Shown: piece by piece, positions 40,743 through 52,006 of the stretch
How positions within the stretch are numbered: the stretch's first letter is position 1
How the letters are laid out: the number at the start of each line of letters is the position of its first letter
Origin: Myxococcales bacterium UBA1660
GTDB lineage: Bacteria; Myxococcota_A; Polyangia; Polyangiales; Houyiibacteriaceae
Length of the DNA stretch: 64,000 nucleotides
Assembly: GCA_002320815.1 (NCBI GenBank)
Contig: DCLA01000113.1
Span: 1 to 64,000, forward strand
Direction of reading: 5' to 3'
Translations under genes and position numbers: made by a program
Notes under the pieces: generated by a model
The model's input: only the letters and a program-made list of their open reading frames with translations
Databases searched by the model: none
Told to the model about the DNA's origin: nothing

Positions 40743-42092
40743 TCAGCCGAAGACGAGCAGGGCGCCCAGGACCAGGGCGGCCCCGGCCAGGAGACCCACC
40801 AGGGCGACCAGCATCAGCGAGCTGGCGTTCGACGGCTGCTGGGGCTGCGGGGCCGCGGGCGGGTGCGACATCGGCGGCTGCTGGTAGGGGGGCGCGAAGT
40901 GGTCGGCCGAGCCCGGCTGCGAGGCGCGGTCCAGGGCGGCGACCGGCGGCGGCGGCGTGGCCTCGGGGAAGTAGTACTCCGGCGTCGGCTGCATTTCGTG
41001 CCCGATGCGCGGCGGGACGAAGGTGCTGGGGACCGTGGAGGCGTCCTCGAAGGCGCGACCGACCGGCGCCGTGAGCCGGGCGATCATGTCCTCGGGCTGC
41101 TGCTCGAGGTCGATGGAGTCGCGGGTCTTGGCGGTACCCGGCGGGAGCGCCGAGGCGCGCTGGTCGAGCTGCTCGCCGACCGTGCCCCAGAGCAGGGCCG
41201 AGAGGTCGCCGGCTTCGATGGAGGCCGCGCCGGGGACCGCGTTGCGGAGCCGCTGCCGGAACTCGCGCGCCGTCGCCGGGCGGTCGGCGGGGTCCCGGGC
41301 CAGGGCGTCCATGACCACCGCGTCGAGCTCGTGGGGGCAGTCGGCGAAGGCGCCGGGGGGCGGGTACTGGCCCTGCTGGATCCGCCGGATCACCTCGGCG
41401 TCGCTCTTGCCCTCGAAGAGGCGCCGCATGGTGAGCATCTCCCAGAGCACCACGCCCAGGGCGTAGATGTCCGCGCGACGGTCGATCTCGCCGCGCATGA
41501 GCTGCTCGGGCGCCATGTAGCGGAGCTTGCCCTTGAGGCCGCCCGAGGCGTCGGTGACGTGCAGGCGGTCCCGGGCCTTGGCGATCCCGAAGTCGATGAT
41601 CTTCACCTCGCCCAGCGCGCCCATCAGGATGTTCTGGGGGCTGACGTCCCGGTGGATCACATGCAGGGGTTCGCCGCGTTCGTCCACGGTCTCGTGGGCG
41701 GCGTGGAGCCCGGCGGCGGCGGCGGCGACGATGGCCACGGCCGCCTCGGGGGTGAACCGGCGCTCTTTGCGCGCGAGGCTGGCCAGCACCTCGGACATGG
41801 AGGCGCCGTGGACGTACTCCATGACCAGGTAGTAGAGGCCCTGCTCTTGCCCCAGCTCCTCGATGCGCACCACGTTCGGGTGGTGGATGCGCGCGGCGAT
41901 GCGCCCCTCGTCGAGGAACATCCGCACGAAGTCGGCGTGGGAGCTGAGGTGCCCCTTGACCGCCTTGATGGCCACGTGACGGCTGAACCCGGCCGGGCCC
42001 TGGCGTTCACCCAGGTAGAGGTTCGCCATGCCCCCCGACTTCAGCTCGGCCACGATCTGGTAGGCGCCGAGAATTGAGCCGACTTGGATCAC
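40743..42092 (-). CDS. Ser/Thr protein kinase, tail-anchored
   Basis: A 449-residue Hanks-type kinase: Gly loop KSGGMANLYLG (18-28), Lys43, catalytic loop HRDVSPQN (147-154), DFG at 167-169 and APEQ near 194-197. The catalytic-loop Lys of HRDxKPxN is Ser151, a variant shared with the kinase at 43613-45037 but not with the one at 15045. The C-terminal half is Pro/Gln-rich and ends in a single hydrophobic helix (about 423-449), leaving almost nothing outside. It starts at GTG 42092. The substrate is unknown; FHA proteins such as that at 4838-5812 are candidate readers. Confidence 0.93.
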   Translation of the reverse strand: MIQVGSILGAYQIVAELKSGGMANLYLGERQGPAGFSRHVAIKAVKGHLSSHADFVRMFLDEGRIAARIHHPNVVRIEELGQEQGLYYLVMEYVHGASMSEVLASLARKERRFTPEAAVAIVAAAAAGLHAAHETVDERGEPLHVIHRDVSPQNILMGALGEVKIIDFGIAKARDRLHVTDASGGLKGKLRYMAPEQLMRGEIDRRADIYALGVVLWEMLTMRRLFEGKSDAEVIRRIQQGQYPPPGAFADCPHELDAVVMDALARDPADRPATAREFRQRLRNAVPGAASIEAGDLSALLWGTVGEQLDQRASALPPGTAKTRDSIDLEQQPEDMIARLTAPVGRAFEDASTVPSTFVPPRIGHEMQPTPEYYFPEATPPPPVAALDRASQPGSADHFAPPYQQPPMSHPPAAPQPQQPSNASSLMLVALVGLLAGAALVLGALLVFG

Positions 42093-42123
42093 GGTGGGCC
42101 TAGATTACCAGCTTCCGGGATTT

Positions 42124-43593
42124 CTATGGGCGGGGAGATCCGTCGCCGCTCGGGGGCGGGGAATCCTCGGCCGCGCCTCGCTCCGCGAAGGCTTCTTCGG
42201 GGGAGAAGACCAGCCGGTGGCGGGCGAAGAAGGCGAAATAGGCCAGGCCCAGCACGTACCAGACGGCGGTGGCGACCACGACCTTCTGATAGACCGGGTC
42301 GACCACGAAGAGTCCGACCAGGCAGGCCAGGGAGATCCCCAGGGCCAGGAGCGCGCCCACGATCCCCAGGGGGCTCCGATACGGCCGCTCCATCCCGGGA
42401 CGCCGGAAGCGCAGCAGGAGGAAGCTGATCATCTGCAGCGCGTAGGCGATCACCGCGCCGAAGATGGCCATGTTCAGGAGCACCGCGCCGACCGGGTGCT
42501 CGGAGCCCAGGAAGTGGATGACCAGCGCCACGCCGTAGCCGACCAGGGCCCCCACCACGAGGGCGACGTGGGGCGTCTTCCGGGTGGGGTGGGTCACCGA
42601 GAGGAAGCGGGGGAAGTAGCCGGCGCGGGAGAGCGAGTAGATCTGCCGGCCGTAGGCGAAGACGATGGAGTGGAAGCTGGCGATGAGGCCGGTGACCGCG
42701 AGGAGCGCCAGGGCCTTGGCCCCCAGCCCCTCGCCGAAGATGGTGCGGAGCCCGCCGAAGAGGGGCTCGTCGCTGCTGGCCAGGGCGTCGGTCCCGGGCG
42801 GGATGCCCGCGGCCAGGAAGAGGGTCAGGAAGGCCGCCACGATCAGGGTGGCCAGGCCCCAGACGAGACCCCGCGGGAGGTCCCGGACCGGGTCGTGGGC
42901 CTCCTCGGCCGCGAGGGGGAGCTGCTCGATGGCGAGGAAGAACCACACCGCGAAGGGGATGGCGGCGAAGACCCCGCCGGCCCCGTCCGGGAACCAACCG
43001 CGCTCGCCTCGAGCGAGGTCCCAGTCGAAGTGGGGAAGGGCGCCGACCCAGAACACGGCCAGGACCGCCAGCGCCAGGACGGTCACCAGCACCGTGAAGC
43101 GAAAGGAGGCTTCCACGCCGGCGATGTTCAGGCCGACGAAGATGGCGTAGCAGAGGGCCCACCAGGCGGGCTCCCATATCGGGTCGGTCCCGAAGACCGC
43201 GCCGAGGTAGCCGCCGACGCCCACCACGATGACCGCCGGAGTCAGCACGTACTCCAGGTTCTCGGCCAGCCCGGTGACGTAGGCGCCCCAGGGGCCCATC
43301 GACGAGCGCGCAAAGGAGTAGGCGCCGCCGGTGTGGGGGAGGGCGGCGGCCATCTCGGCGATGCTGAAGCAGAGGCCGAGGTACATCACGGTGGCGATGC
43401 CGGTGGCGACGACCATGCCCCCGAAGCCGTGCTCGAGGCCGTAGTTCCAGCCGAAGAAGTCGCCGCTTATCACGGCGCCGACGCCGAGCGCCCAGAGCGA
43501 CCAGACCCCGGCGTAGCGGCGGAGCCCGCGCTGCTCGAAGTAGCCCTCGTCGACCGCGTCGTAGGAGACGCCCTTGCGCTCGGGTTCGCTCAT
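42124..43593 (-). CDS. Ethanolamine-permease-like APC transporter
   Basis: A 489-residue protein with about twelve transmembrane helices. The N-terminal pattern GVGAVISGDFFGWNYGLEHG and AALPHTGGAYSFARSSMGPWG matches the ethanolamine permease branch of the amino acid-polyamine-organocation superfamily. It would import ethanolamine or an amino acid across the inner membrane. No ethanolamine ammonia-lyase or other eut gene is present in the window, so the substrate is unconfirmed. The ATG at 43593 begins MSEPERKG, 19 bp after the upstream kinase stop. Confidence 0.88.
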   Translation of the reverse strand: MSEPERKGVSYDAVDEGYFEQRGLRRYAGVWSLWALGVGAVISGDFFGWNYGLEHGFGGMVVATGIATVMYLGLCFSIAEMAAALPHTGGAYSFARSSMGPWGAYVTGLAENLEYVLTPAVIVVGVGGYLGAVFGTDPIWEPAWWALCYAIFVGLNIAGVEASFRFTVLVTVLALAVLAVFWVGALPHFDWDLARGERGWFPDGAGGVFAAIPFAVWFFLAIEQLPLAAEEAHDPVRDLPRGLVWGLATLIVAAFLTLFLAAGIPPGTDALASSDEPLFGGLRTIFGEGLGAKALALLAVTGLIASFHSIVFAYGRQIYSLSRAGYFPRFLSVTHPTRKTPHVALVVGALVGYGVALVIHFLGSEHPVGAVLLNMAIFGAVIAYALQMISFLLLRFRRPGMERPYRSPLGIVGALLALGISLACLVGLFVVDPVYQKVVVATAVWYVLGLAYFAFFARHRLVFSPEEAFAERGAAEDSPPPSGDGSPRP

Positions 43594-43612
43594 CGGTCGA
43601 CCGCGCCCGCGC

Positions 43613-45037
43613 TCACAGCGACCGGATCGCGATGTAGGTGAGCACCCCGGTGGCGACCGCGCCCAGGACGGCCAGCAGGACCCAGAGGGCCAAGGGCATG
43701 GGTCTGCGCTGGGGGGCGGGGATCGGCGGTCGCGGGTGCTCGCCGCTCCAACTGGGGCTTTCCACCGAGGCCAGGACATCCGCCCGCGGCACCTCCCCCG
43801 ACGTCGAGGGGGGCGGCACCATGGGGGGCGCCTGCAGGCCGGTGGGGATGGTCGCGCCGCCGTTCAGCGGGTCGGGGGAGGCCCGGCCCGGGTCGAAGGC
43901 CGAGCTGGCGAGCTTCGGCGGCGAGGCGGGGGCCTTGGATGCCATCGACGCCCGGTCCTCGTCGGTGAGGCCACCGACCACGGTGGCGTCGTCGCTCTCG
44001 TCGAGGAACTCGCTCATGCGGGCGAGGGCCTCGTTGGGCGGGGGGTCGAGGTGGGCCAGGGACTTCCGGGTGGGGAGCTCGATGGGCAGCTCCCGGGATC
44101 GCTGGTCGAGCACGTGGCCGCAGACGGCCCAGACCAGGGAGCCGAGCTCGGCGTCGGTGATGGCCGCTGCCTCCGGCGACGCCTCCCGCAGGAGCCGAGC
44201 GAGCTCCCCGGCGGTGGCGGGTCGCTGGTCGGGGTCCACCGCCAAGCAGCGCATCACCACGCGGTCCACGGCGAAGGGGACGTCGGCGTAGGCCCCGGGC
44301 GGCTGGATGCCGCCGTCGAGGGCCGCGCGGACCACGTCGAGGTCTCCCGAGCTTCCGTAGAGCCGCCGGGTCGCCAGGGTCTCCCAGAGCACCACGCCGA
44401 GGGCCCAGATGTCCGCGCGGCGGTCCACCGGGTTCCGCCGCATCTGCTCGGGCGCCATGTAGCGGAGCTTGCCCTTGGTGCGGCCGAAGCTGGTCTTGTG
44501 GAGGCGCCCCTGGGCTTTGGCGATGCCGAAGTCGATGAGCCGGACCGCGCCGCCGCAGCTCGCCAGCACGTTGGAGGGGCTGACGTCGCGGTGGACGATG
44601 TCCAGCAGGCGGCCCGCCTCGTCGCAGGTCTCGTGGGCGGCGTGGAGTCCGTCGGCGACCCGGATCAGGATCGCGGTGGCGACCTCTGGGCTCGGCCGCC
44701 GGCTCATCCGGTAGAGCTCCTTGAGGAAGGTGGCCAGGGTCACGGCGTGGAGGAACTCCATCGCCATGAAGTAGGTGCCGCCGGCCTCGCTGACCTCGTG
44801 GATGCGCACCACGTTCGGGTGGTTCACGTGGGAGGCGATGCGGCCCTCGTCGAGGAACATCTCGACGAAGGCCCGGTCTTGCAGGTGCTCCGGTCGGATC
44901 ACCTTGATGGCCGCCTCGCGTTGGGTGCCATCCGGCATCGGCCGGAGCCCCAGGAAGAGACGGGCCATGCCCCCCTGGCCCAGCTCCGCCACCAGACGGT
45001 AGGGCCCCAACGTGGAGCCGATGTCGACGCTCACCAC
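43613..45037 (-). CDS. Ser/Thr protein kinase, tail-anchored (paralogue)
   Basis: A 474-residue kinase closely related in layout to the one at 40743. Gly loop GQGGMARLFLG (20-30), Lys45, HRDVSPSN (149-156) with Asp151 and Ser153, DFG at 169-171, and GKLRYMAPEQ. A Ser/Pro/Thr-rich linker (about 330-445) leads to one C-terminal transmembrane helix and a four-residue tail. Shared blocks FLDEGRIA, HPNVVRI, GLHAAHET and KGKLRYMAPEQ show that the two are paralogues. It starts at GTG 45037. Both kinases and the permease between them lie within 31 bp of each other and form one likely transcript. Confidence 0.93.
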   Translation of the reverse strand: MVSVDIGSTLGPYRLVAELGQGGMARLFLGLRPMPDGTQREAAIKVIRPEHLQDRAFVEMFLDEGRIASHVNHPNVVRIHEVSEAGGTYFMAMEFLHAVTLATFLKELYRMSRRPSPEVATAILIRVADGLHAAHETCDEAGRLLDIVHRDVSPSNVLASCGGAVRLIDFGIAKAQGRLHKTSFGRTKGKLRYMAPEQMRRNPVDRRADIWALGVVLWETLATRRLYGSSGDLDVVRAALDGGIQPPGAYADVPFAVDRVVMRCLAVDPDQRPATAGELARLLREASPEAAAITDAELGSLVWAVCGHVLDQRSRELPIELPTRKSLAHLDPPPNEALARMSEFLDESDDATVVGGLTDEDRASMASKAPASPPKLASSAFDPGRASPDPLNGGATIPTGLQAPPMVPPPSTSGEVPRADVLASVESPSWSGEHPRPPIPAPQRRPMPLALWVLLAVLGAVATGVLTYIAIRSL

Positions 45038-45060
45038 GTTGGGGAGGATACCCGAGGGGG

Positions 45061-46773
<1,713 letters not shown>

Positions 46774-46884
46774 GGCGGCGCGAAGCTAGCAGGGCCCCGG
46801 CGCCCGGGCGAGGTGGGAAAATCCAGGGGCGGTGCGAAGTGGGAACGATGGGCACCGCGCTTTCGGCGCGGTATGGTCTCGCCC

Positions 46885-49800
46885 ATGGCGGTGAGGATCG
46901 GGGTGCGCTGGGCGTTGACGTTCGCGCTGGGGGTGGTTTCGGGCTGCGGGGACGACGCCGTCGTCGTTCCGGGGATGGACGGCAGCGTGGTCTGTTCGTC
47001 GGACCTCGAATGCGACGACGGTCTCTTTTGCAACGGGGCCGAGACCTGCGAGCCGGGCGCGAGCGGCTCGGATGCCAACGGGTGTGTGCCGGGGGGCGCA
47101 CCTTGCGCGGCCTGCACCGAAGAGGCCCGGTGCGCCGTCACCGACTGCGACGTCGACCGGGACGGCGCCGACTCGGTGGCCTGTGGGGGCGACGACTGCG
47201 ACGACGACGACCCCGACCGGTTCCCCGGCAACGCCGAGGTCTGTGACGCCGCGGGGGTGGACGAGGATTGCAACCCTTGCACGGTGGGAAGCCGAGATGT
47301 GGACGGCGACCTGTTCATCGACGCGGCGTGCTTCAACCTGACCGATGGGTCGCCGAGTTGCGGATCCGATGTGCAGTCGGGCGATGGTCGGGTCACCGGG
47401 CGCGACTGCAACGACGCCGACGACACCATCAAGCCGGGCGAGGCGGAGTCCTGCAACCTCGTCGACGAGGACTGTGACGGCGACGTCGACGAAGGTCTCG
47501 TGCGCGGCGAGTACTATCCCGACGAGGACAGCGACGGATTCGGAGCCGCGGGCAGCTCACCGACCATCGCGTGCGCGCGCCCGGCGGGGATGGCCGACAA
47601 CGATTTCGACTGCGACGACGAGGAGGCGACCACCTCCCCCACCAGCGCGGACGTGTGCGACGGGGTCGACAACGACTGCGACACCGACGTCGACGAGGAG
47701 GGGATGAACACCTACTACCGGGACGCGGACGGTGACGGCTTCGGTCGAACCGACCAGCCCCTGGAGACCCTCGACTGCTTGCCGCCGGAGGGCTACGCCG
47801 CTTCCGGCGGGGACTGCGACGACGACGCGGACACCCGGTTCCCGGGCGCCCCCGAGATCTGCAACGGGTTCGACGACGACTGCAACATGGTCGCCGGTAG
47901 TTCGGAGGACGCCGACGGGGACGGTCATTCGCCGCTCGGCGCGACGTGTGACGACACGGCGACGGGGGCTTTCCCCAAGGACGACTGCGACGACACGCGT
48001 CCCTGGGTGCACCCGGACGCGACGGAGTTCTGCTCCGCGCACGACGAGGACTGCGACGGGACCTTCGAGGAAGGCACGGCGACCCAGTGCGCCAGCGGGA
48101 CCTGTGACGCCGGTTGCGCAGCGACTCAGCGCCTGGACATCGGCATCGAGATCGCCTGCGGGATCGGCACCGCCGGCGCGTACTGTTGGGGGGAGGAAGA
48201 CGACGCCGCCACCAGCAGTGATGGCAACGCACTGGGGACGGCGGGGAGCGTCTACCTCTCCTCTCCCACGTTCGTCGGGAACACGATCGGAGCCACTCAG
48301 GTCTCCGTGGCACCTGTCGACGAAGCGGCTTGTGCGCGCTTGGCGGATGGGACCCTGCGCTGTTGGGGCGTGAACTACTATGGCGAGCTCGGCGACGGGT
48401 CGGACGCCATCCGCGCCGGCGCGGTCCCGGTGACGGGCATCGGCGGAGCGCTCGAGGTGGTCGCGGGCCAGGCCTACGTCTGTGCTCGCACCGATGAAGG
48501 TCGGGTCTGGTGCTGGGGGTGGCGCAGCGAAGGCCGCTTGGGGATCGGTGGGGACGTGAGCGACACCGGGATCGTGGCGCCGACCGAACTGGAGCTCGAA
48601 GGCATCGTCGAGCTGGCGACGGCGGCTCGAACGACCTGCGCCCGCCGCTATGACGGAGCCGTGTTCTGCTGGGGCGGCGTGTTCACGGGCGCCACGGGCA
48701 GTCCGACGACTCCGTCCCAGGTGGCCCTGCCGCCCGTGTCTCGCCTGCGAGGCGGGGGGCGCGCAAGGGGGTTCGACTACACCTCGGTGATGTGCGCCGA
48801 GACCGCGAGCGGGTGGTTCTGCTGGGGCGGGTCGACGACGGGGTCGCTGGGCCAGGGCAACACGAGCAGCGCGCCCACCCCGGTGCCCGCGTCGGCCTTC
48901 GGCTCCGGGATCGTCGACCTCGCGCCGCACGGCGAGGTGAGCTGCGCCGTGCACGCCGACGGGACGGTGTCCTGTGCCGGCCTCGAGGATAAGGCGCGCT
49001 TGAGCACACCGTTCGAGACCTCGATGGATCGGACCACTCCGGTGGTCGTCGACGGCGTCGCCGGCGCGGTCGGCGCGCACTGCGGCGAGCACGTCTGCTG
49101 TGCGGACCTCGGTGATCGCTACCGCTGCTGGGGCCTGCCGGTGAGCGCGGCCTACGGTGACGGCCTGGCCCGCAATGGCCACGAACCCGACCCGGCTCAC
49201 GGGCTCGACGCGGTCACCGAGGTCCATCCAGTTGCGGAAGGTGGCTGTGCAATCGATGGCGGCGAGGTGGTCTGCTGGGGCGATGGAGACCAGGGGCGCC
49301 TCGGCGTCGGTGGCGGCCTCGATGCGTTCTACCCGGTCACAGTGCCTCTTCCTGGAACCGCCGTCGAGGTCGCGGCCTACGACGACCGTGCGTGCGCGCG
49401 TCTGATGGACGGGAGCATCCACTGCTGGGGCAATGGCGCGCCCGGCGACGGGACGACAGCCGACGCCAACACGCCGCGGACGGTGCTGGCCACGGCGATG
49501 GGAACGGCGAGTCAGGTCGTCGTGGGGTGCAGCCAGAGCTGCGCCCTGGACGCCGGCGGGACGGCGTGGTGCTGGGGGACCGCCGATGCCTGCACCAGTG
49601 GAGCCACAGTTTGCGCAGACGGCGACTGCGCGACCCCGGAGGCGGTCCCCGGACATTCGTTCGAGCGTCTGGCCATGGGCTACGATCACGTCTGCGGACT
49701 GAAGACGGACGAAACCGTGTGGTGCTGGGGATCGAACTTCTTCGGCGAGCTCGGAGACGGGACCGCGGGCACGGACTCTCCCACGCCAGTTCAGATGGTC

Positions 49801-50247
49801 GGAGCCAGCGGCGTCGACGAGCTGGCGCTCGGGCGAGGGTTCTCCTGCGTGCGAGACGGCGGTCGGGTTCGCTGCGTCGGAGACGCGGCGGGCTTCAAGC
49901 TCGGGCACGGGAGCACGACGGACAGTACGACTCTGGTGGTAGCCATCGGCAGCGGGGCCTCCGCGTTGGACTGCGGTCCCGAGCAGTGCATCGCCCGGGT
50001 GGGAACCGAGTGGTGGGGCTGGGGAGGCAACAACGGCGGCTCGCTCAGCACGGCCACCACCGCCTCCGTGCGGAACCCCGCCGCGCTCCCGTCCATCGGC
50101 GCCTGGGTCCAGGCGAGCACCGGACGCTCCACTTCCTGCGGCATCCTCGCGGACGGCAGCGTAGAGTGCATCGGGAACCGAAATGCCTCCCGAACGATTC
50201 GGAACGCGCTCCCGCTGCCGCTCTATGGCGACCTCGTGATCCCGTAG
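46885..50247 (+). CDS. MopE-motif and RCC1-propeller fusion lipoprotein
   Basis: A 1120-residue lipoprotein (lipobox VSGC, Cys21); the ATG at 46873 is an alternative start. Residues about 30-415 contain the CDDGLFCNGAETC module and five or six metal-binding-type repeats of the form DxDGDGFG ... GDCDDxD ... CDGxDNDCDxxVDE, the MopE pattern. From about 420 to the end run about fourteen RCC1-like repeats (CARLADGTLRCWGVNYYGELGDG, CALDAGGTAWCWG, CGLKTDETVWCWGSNFFGELGDG; each CxWG strand pair holds two Cys). They form two seven-bladed propellers or one longer array. Third-base G/C looks somewhat lower here than in its neighbours. Probably a surface-exposed binding protein. Confidence 0.88.
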   Translation: MAVRIGVRWALTFALGVVSGCGDDAVVVPGMDGSVVCSSDLECDDGLFCNGAETCEPGASGSDANGCVPGGAPCAACTEEARCAVTDCDVDRDGADSVACGGDDCDDDDPDRFPGNAEVCDAAGVDEDCNPCTVGSRDVDGDLFIDAACFNLTDGSPSCGSDVQSGDGRVTGRDCNDADDTIKPGEAESCNLVDEDCDGDVDEGLVRGEYYPDEDSDGFGAAGSSPTIACARPAGMADNDFDCDDEEATTSPTSADVCDGVDNDCDTDVDEEGMNTYYRDADGDGFGRTDQPLETLDCLPPEGYAASGGDCDDDADTRFPGAPEICNGFDDDCNMVAGSSEDADGDGHSPLGATCDDTATGAFPKDDCDDTRPWVHPDATEFCSAHDEDCDGTFEEGTATQCASGTCDAGCAATQRLDIGIEIACGIGTAGAYCWGEEDDAATSSDGNALGTAGSVYLSSPTFVGNTIGATQVSVAPVDEAACARLADGTLRCWGVNYYGELGDGSDAIRAGAVPVTGIGGALEVVAGQAYVCARTDEGRVWCWGWRSEGRLGIGGDVSDTGIVAPTELELEGIVELATAARTTCARRYDGAVFCWGGVFTGATGSPTTPSQVALPPVSRLRGGGRARGFDYTSVMCAETASGWFCWGGSTTGSLGQGNTSSAPTPVPASAFGSGIVDLAPHGEVSCAVHADGTVSCAGLEDKARLSTPFETSMDRTTPVVVDGVAGAVGAHCGEHVCCADLGDRYRCWGLPVSAAYGDGLARNGHEPDPAHGLDAVTEVHPVAEGGCAIDGGEVVCWGDGDQGRLGVGGGLDAFYPVTVPLPGTAVEVAAYDDRACARLMDGSIHCWGNGAPGDGTTADANTPRTVLATAMGTASQVVVGCSQSCALDAGGTAWCWGTADACTSGATVCADGDCATPEAVPGHSFERLAMGYDHVCGLKTDETVWCWGSNFFGELGDGTAGTDSPTPVQMVGASGVDELALGRGFSCVRDGGRVRCVGDAAGFKLGHGSTTDSTTLVVAIGSGASALDCGPEQCIARVGTEWWGWGGNNGGSLSTATTASVRNPAALPSIGAWVQASTGRSTSCGILADGSVECIGNRNASRTIRNALPLPLYGDLVIP

Positions 50248-50325
50248 CGCCGGCCCAGCGGCGGGCCGGCTGCGTCGCGCCGCGGCGGTAAGGAGGGGGG
50301 CCGACGGCGCCGGCTAGAACGAGGC

Positions 50326-51996
50326 ATGCGCACGTCTTCGCTGGTGGTCCTCCTGTCCACGCTGGTCCTCGGCGGTTGCGCCGCCGAGGTCCTGGACGAC
50401 GACGAGGCCTGGGCCGCGGTGGACGGCGCTTCGTCGGCCCTGGTGAAACCCGCGGGGGTGGGGCGGTCGCTCTTGATTCGCCGACCTTCGGTGCTGTCCG
50501 CGCTGGATGGTCGGTACGACCTCGGTCGCCTCCTGGGACAGGTGGCTCGCTTCGAGAACCGGCAGGCGAACGACCGGACCCGCACCGTGGGCCAGTACGT
50601 GTCGCAGATCTTCGACAACGCCCTCCGCAACCAGCTCCAGAACGACGACGACCCGAACCGCATCGGCGGCTCGCCCTTCCGCAACCGCTACCAGGACGCG
50701 GTGCTCCGCAACTGGCGCACTCCCCGCGGCCGCGGCCTGAGCGAGGCCGAGCTTCGCGCCATCGACGACCCGGAGCAGCTCCGGGAGAGCACCTTCCGGC
50801 TCCTGGCCGTGGTCGACCGCCTCGACCTCGCCGGGGACTTCGACGAGCGCAAGACCGGCGTCGCCACCGACACGCCGCGCTACCTCGGCGAGGTCCACCT
50901 GATCTACGGTCTGGTGGATCCCGGCTTCGAGGCGGCCGGGGCGCCCTTCCCGGGGACCTACGTGGCGTCGTACCGGCTCCCGGTGCTGGCGCGCGCCGCC
51001 GACGGCGGCCTGCGGGTCGATGGCGACTTCGACGACTCGGTCTTCCGGGAGGGCGGCGCGGAGTGGGCGGGCCAGATCCGCAAGTGGGCCCGGCTCTGGG
51101 CGGGGCTCGCCGAGGTGCAGATCGACACCCCCGAGTACCGGCGGCGGCTCCGCCGGATCCTGGACCTGGCGGTCCGTCCGGCGAACTTCCTCTCCCTCAA
51201 GTCCAACGTCCGGATCCGAGAGAACGAGTGGGAGCTCCGCGAGTGGTACGTCTTCCGCTCCGGCGCCAGCCGCGGGACCAACCCCAACGGGCAGCTCATC
51301 GCCCGCAAGCCGCGGCGCGAGCCCTACCGCTGCCTCGAAGGCAGCGACGTCCTCACCGGGCTCGTGCAGCACTACTGGGATCCCGAGCACCAGGACCTCG
51401 ACATGAGCACCCGCCGCCCGGCCCTCCCCCGCGGCGCAGTCAACGACGAGCGTCGCGCCGGCTACGCGCTCTTCCGCGACAACCGCCGCCCCTACATGGA
51501 GGACTGGGTCCGCACGATGCCTCGCAACGAGTACTGGACCGACGAGTGCGGCGCGCGGCCCGCGGACATGCCCTTCGGGATGCTCACCGGGGCCACCCGC
51601 AACCAGCCCCCCGCGGGCGATCCGGACACCGACATGCTGATGTTCCTCGCGCCCTTCGCGCGGGTGCGAGGTGCGGGCCCGGTGTGGGAGCTCGGACCTG
51701 GCGCCGACGAGGCCCAGCGGCACGCCTTCGCCATCCGCACCTGCAGCGGGTGCCACTCCCAGGAAGCGGCGACCCAAGGCTTCCACGTCGCGCCCCGGAT
51801 GCCCGGCGACCGCGCCGAGCTCTCGGCCTACCTCACCGGCGAGGGCGCCAACGTCTTCCGCCGCGAGACCGACGAGGGCCCGGTCGAGTACCGCTACCAG
51901 CAGCTCGAGGTCCGGCGGCAGTGGCTGAACGCCCTGCTCGAGGGGACCGCCGAACTCTACGACTCGCTCCGCCGGTCCGAGCGCCTGCGGCATTGA
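50326..51996 (+). CDS. Lipoprotein with a single CxxCH motif
   Basis: A 556-residue lipoprotein with lipobox LGGC (Cys18). Most of the protein is a globular region with no family I recognise; it contains RLLAVVDRLDLAG near 160 and long Arg-rich stretches. Near the C-terminus is TCSGCHSQE with C473, C476 and H477, a c-type heme attachment signature. With only one site and no obvious distal Met, covalent heme binding is likely but unproven. Related proteins in myxobacteria are annotated as hypothetical. It converges with the helical lipoprotein at 52007. Confidence 0.8.
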   Translation: MRTSSLVVLLSTLVLGGCAAEVLDDDEAWAAVDGASSALVKPAGVGRSLLIRRPSVLSALDGRYDLGRLLGQVARFENRQANDRTRTVGQYVSQIFDNALRNQLQNDDDPNRIGGSPFRNRYQDAVLRNWRTPRGRGLSEAELRAIDDPEQLRESTFRLLAVVDRLDLAGDFDERKTGVATDTPRYLGEVHLIYGLVDPGFEAAGAPFPGTYVASYRLPVLARAADGGLRVDGDFDDSVFREGGAEWAGQIRKWARLWAGLAEVQIDTPEYRRRLRRILDLAVRPANFLSLKSNVRIRENEWELREWYVFRSGASRGTNPNGQLIARKPRREPYRCLEGSDVLTGLVQHYWDPEHQDLDMSTRRPALPRGAVNDERRAGYALFRDNRRPYMEDWVRTMPRNEYWTDECGARPADMPFGMLTGATRNQPPAGDPDTDMLMFLAPFARVRGAGPVWELGPGADEAQRHAFAIRTCSGCHSQEAATQGFHVAPRMPGDRAELSAYLTGEGANVFRRETDEGPVEYRYQQLEVRRQWLNALLEGTAELYDSLRRSERLRH

Positions 51997-52006
51997 GCGG
52001 GCGGGG

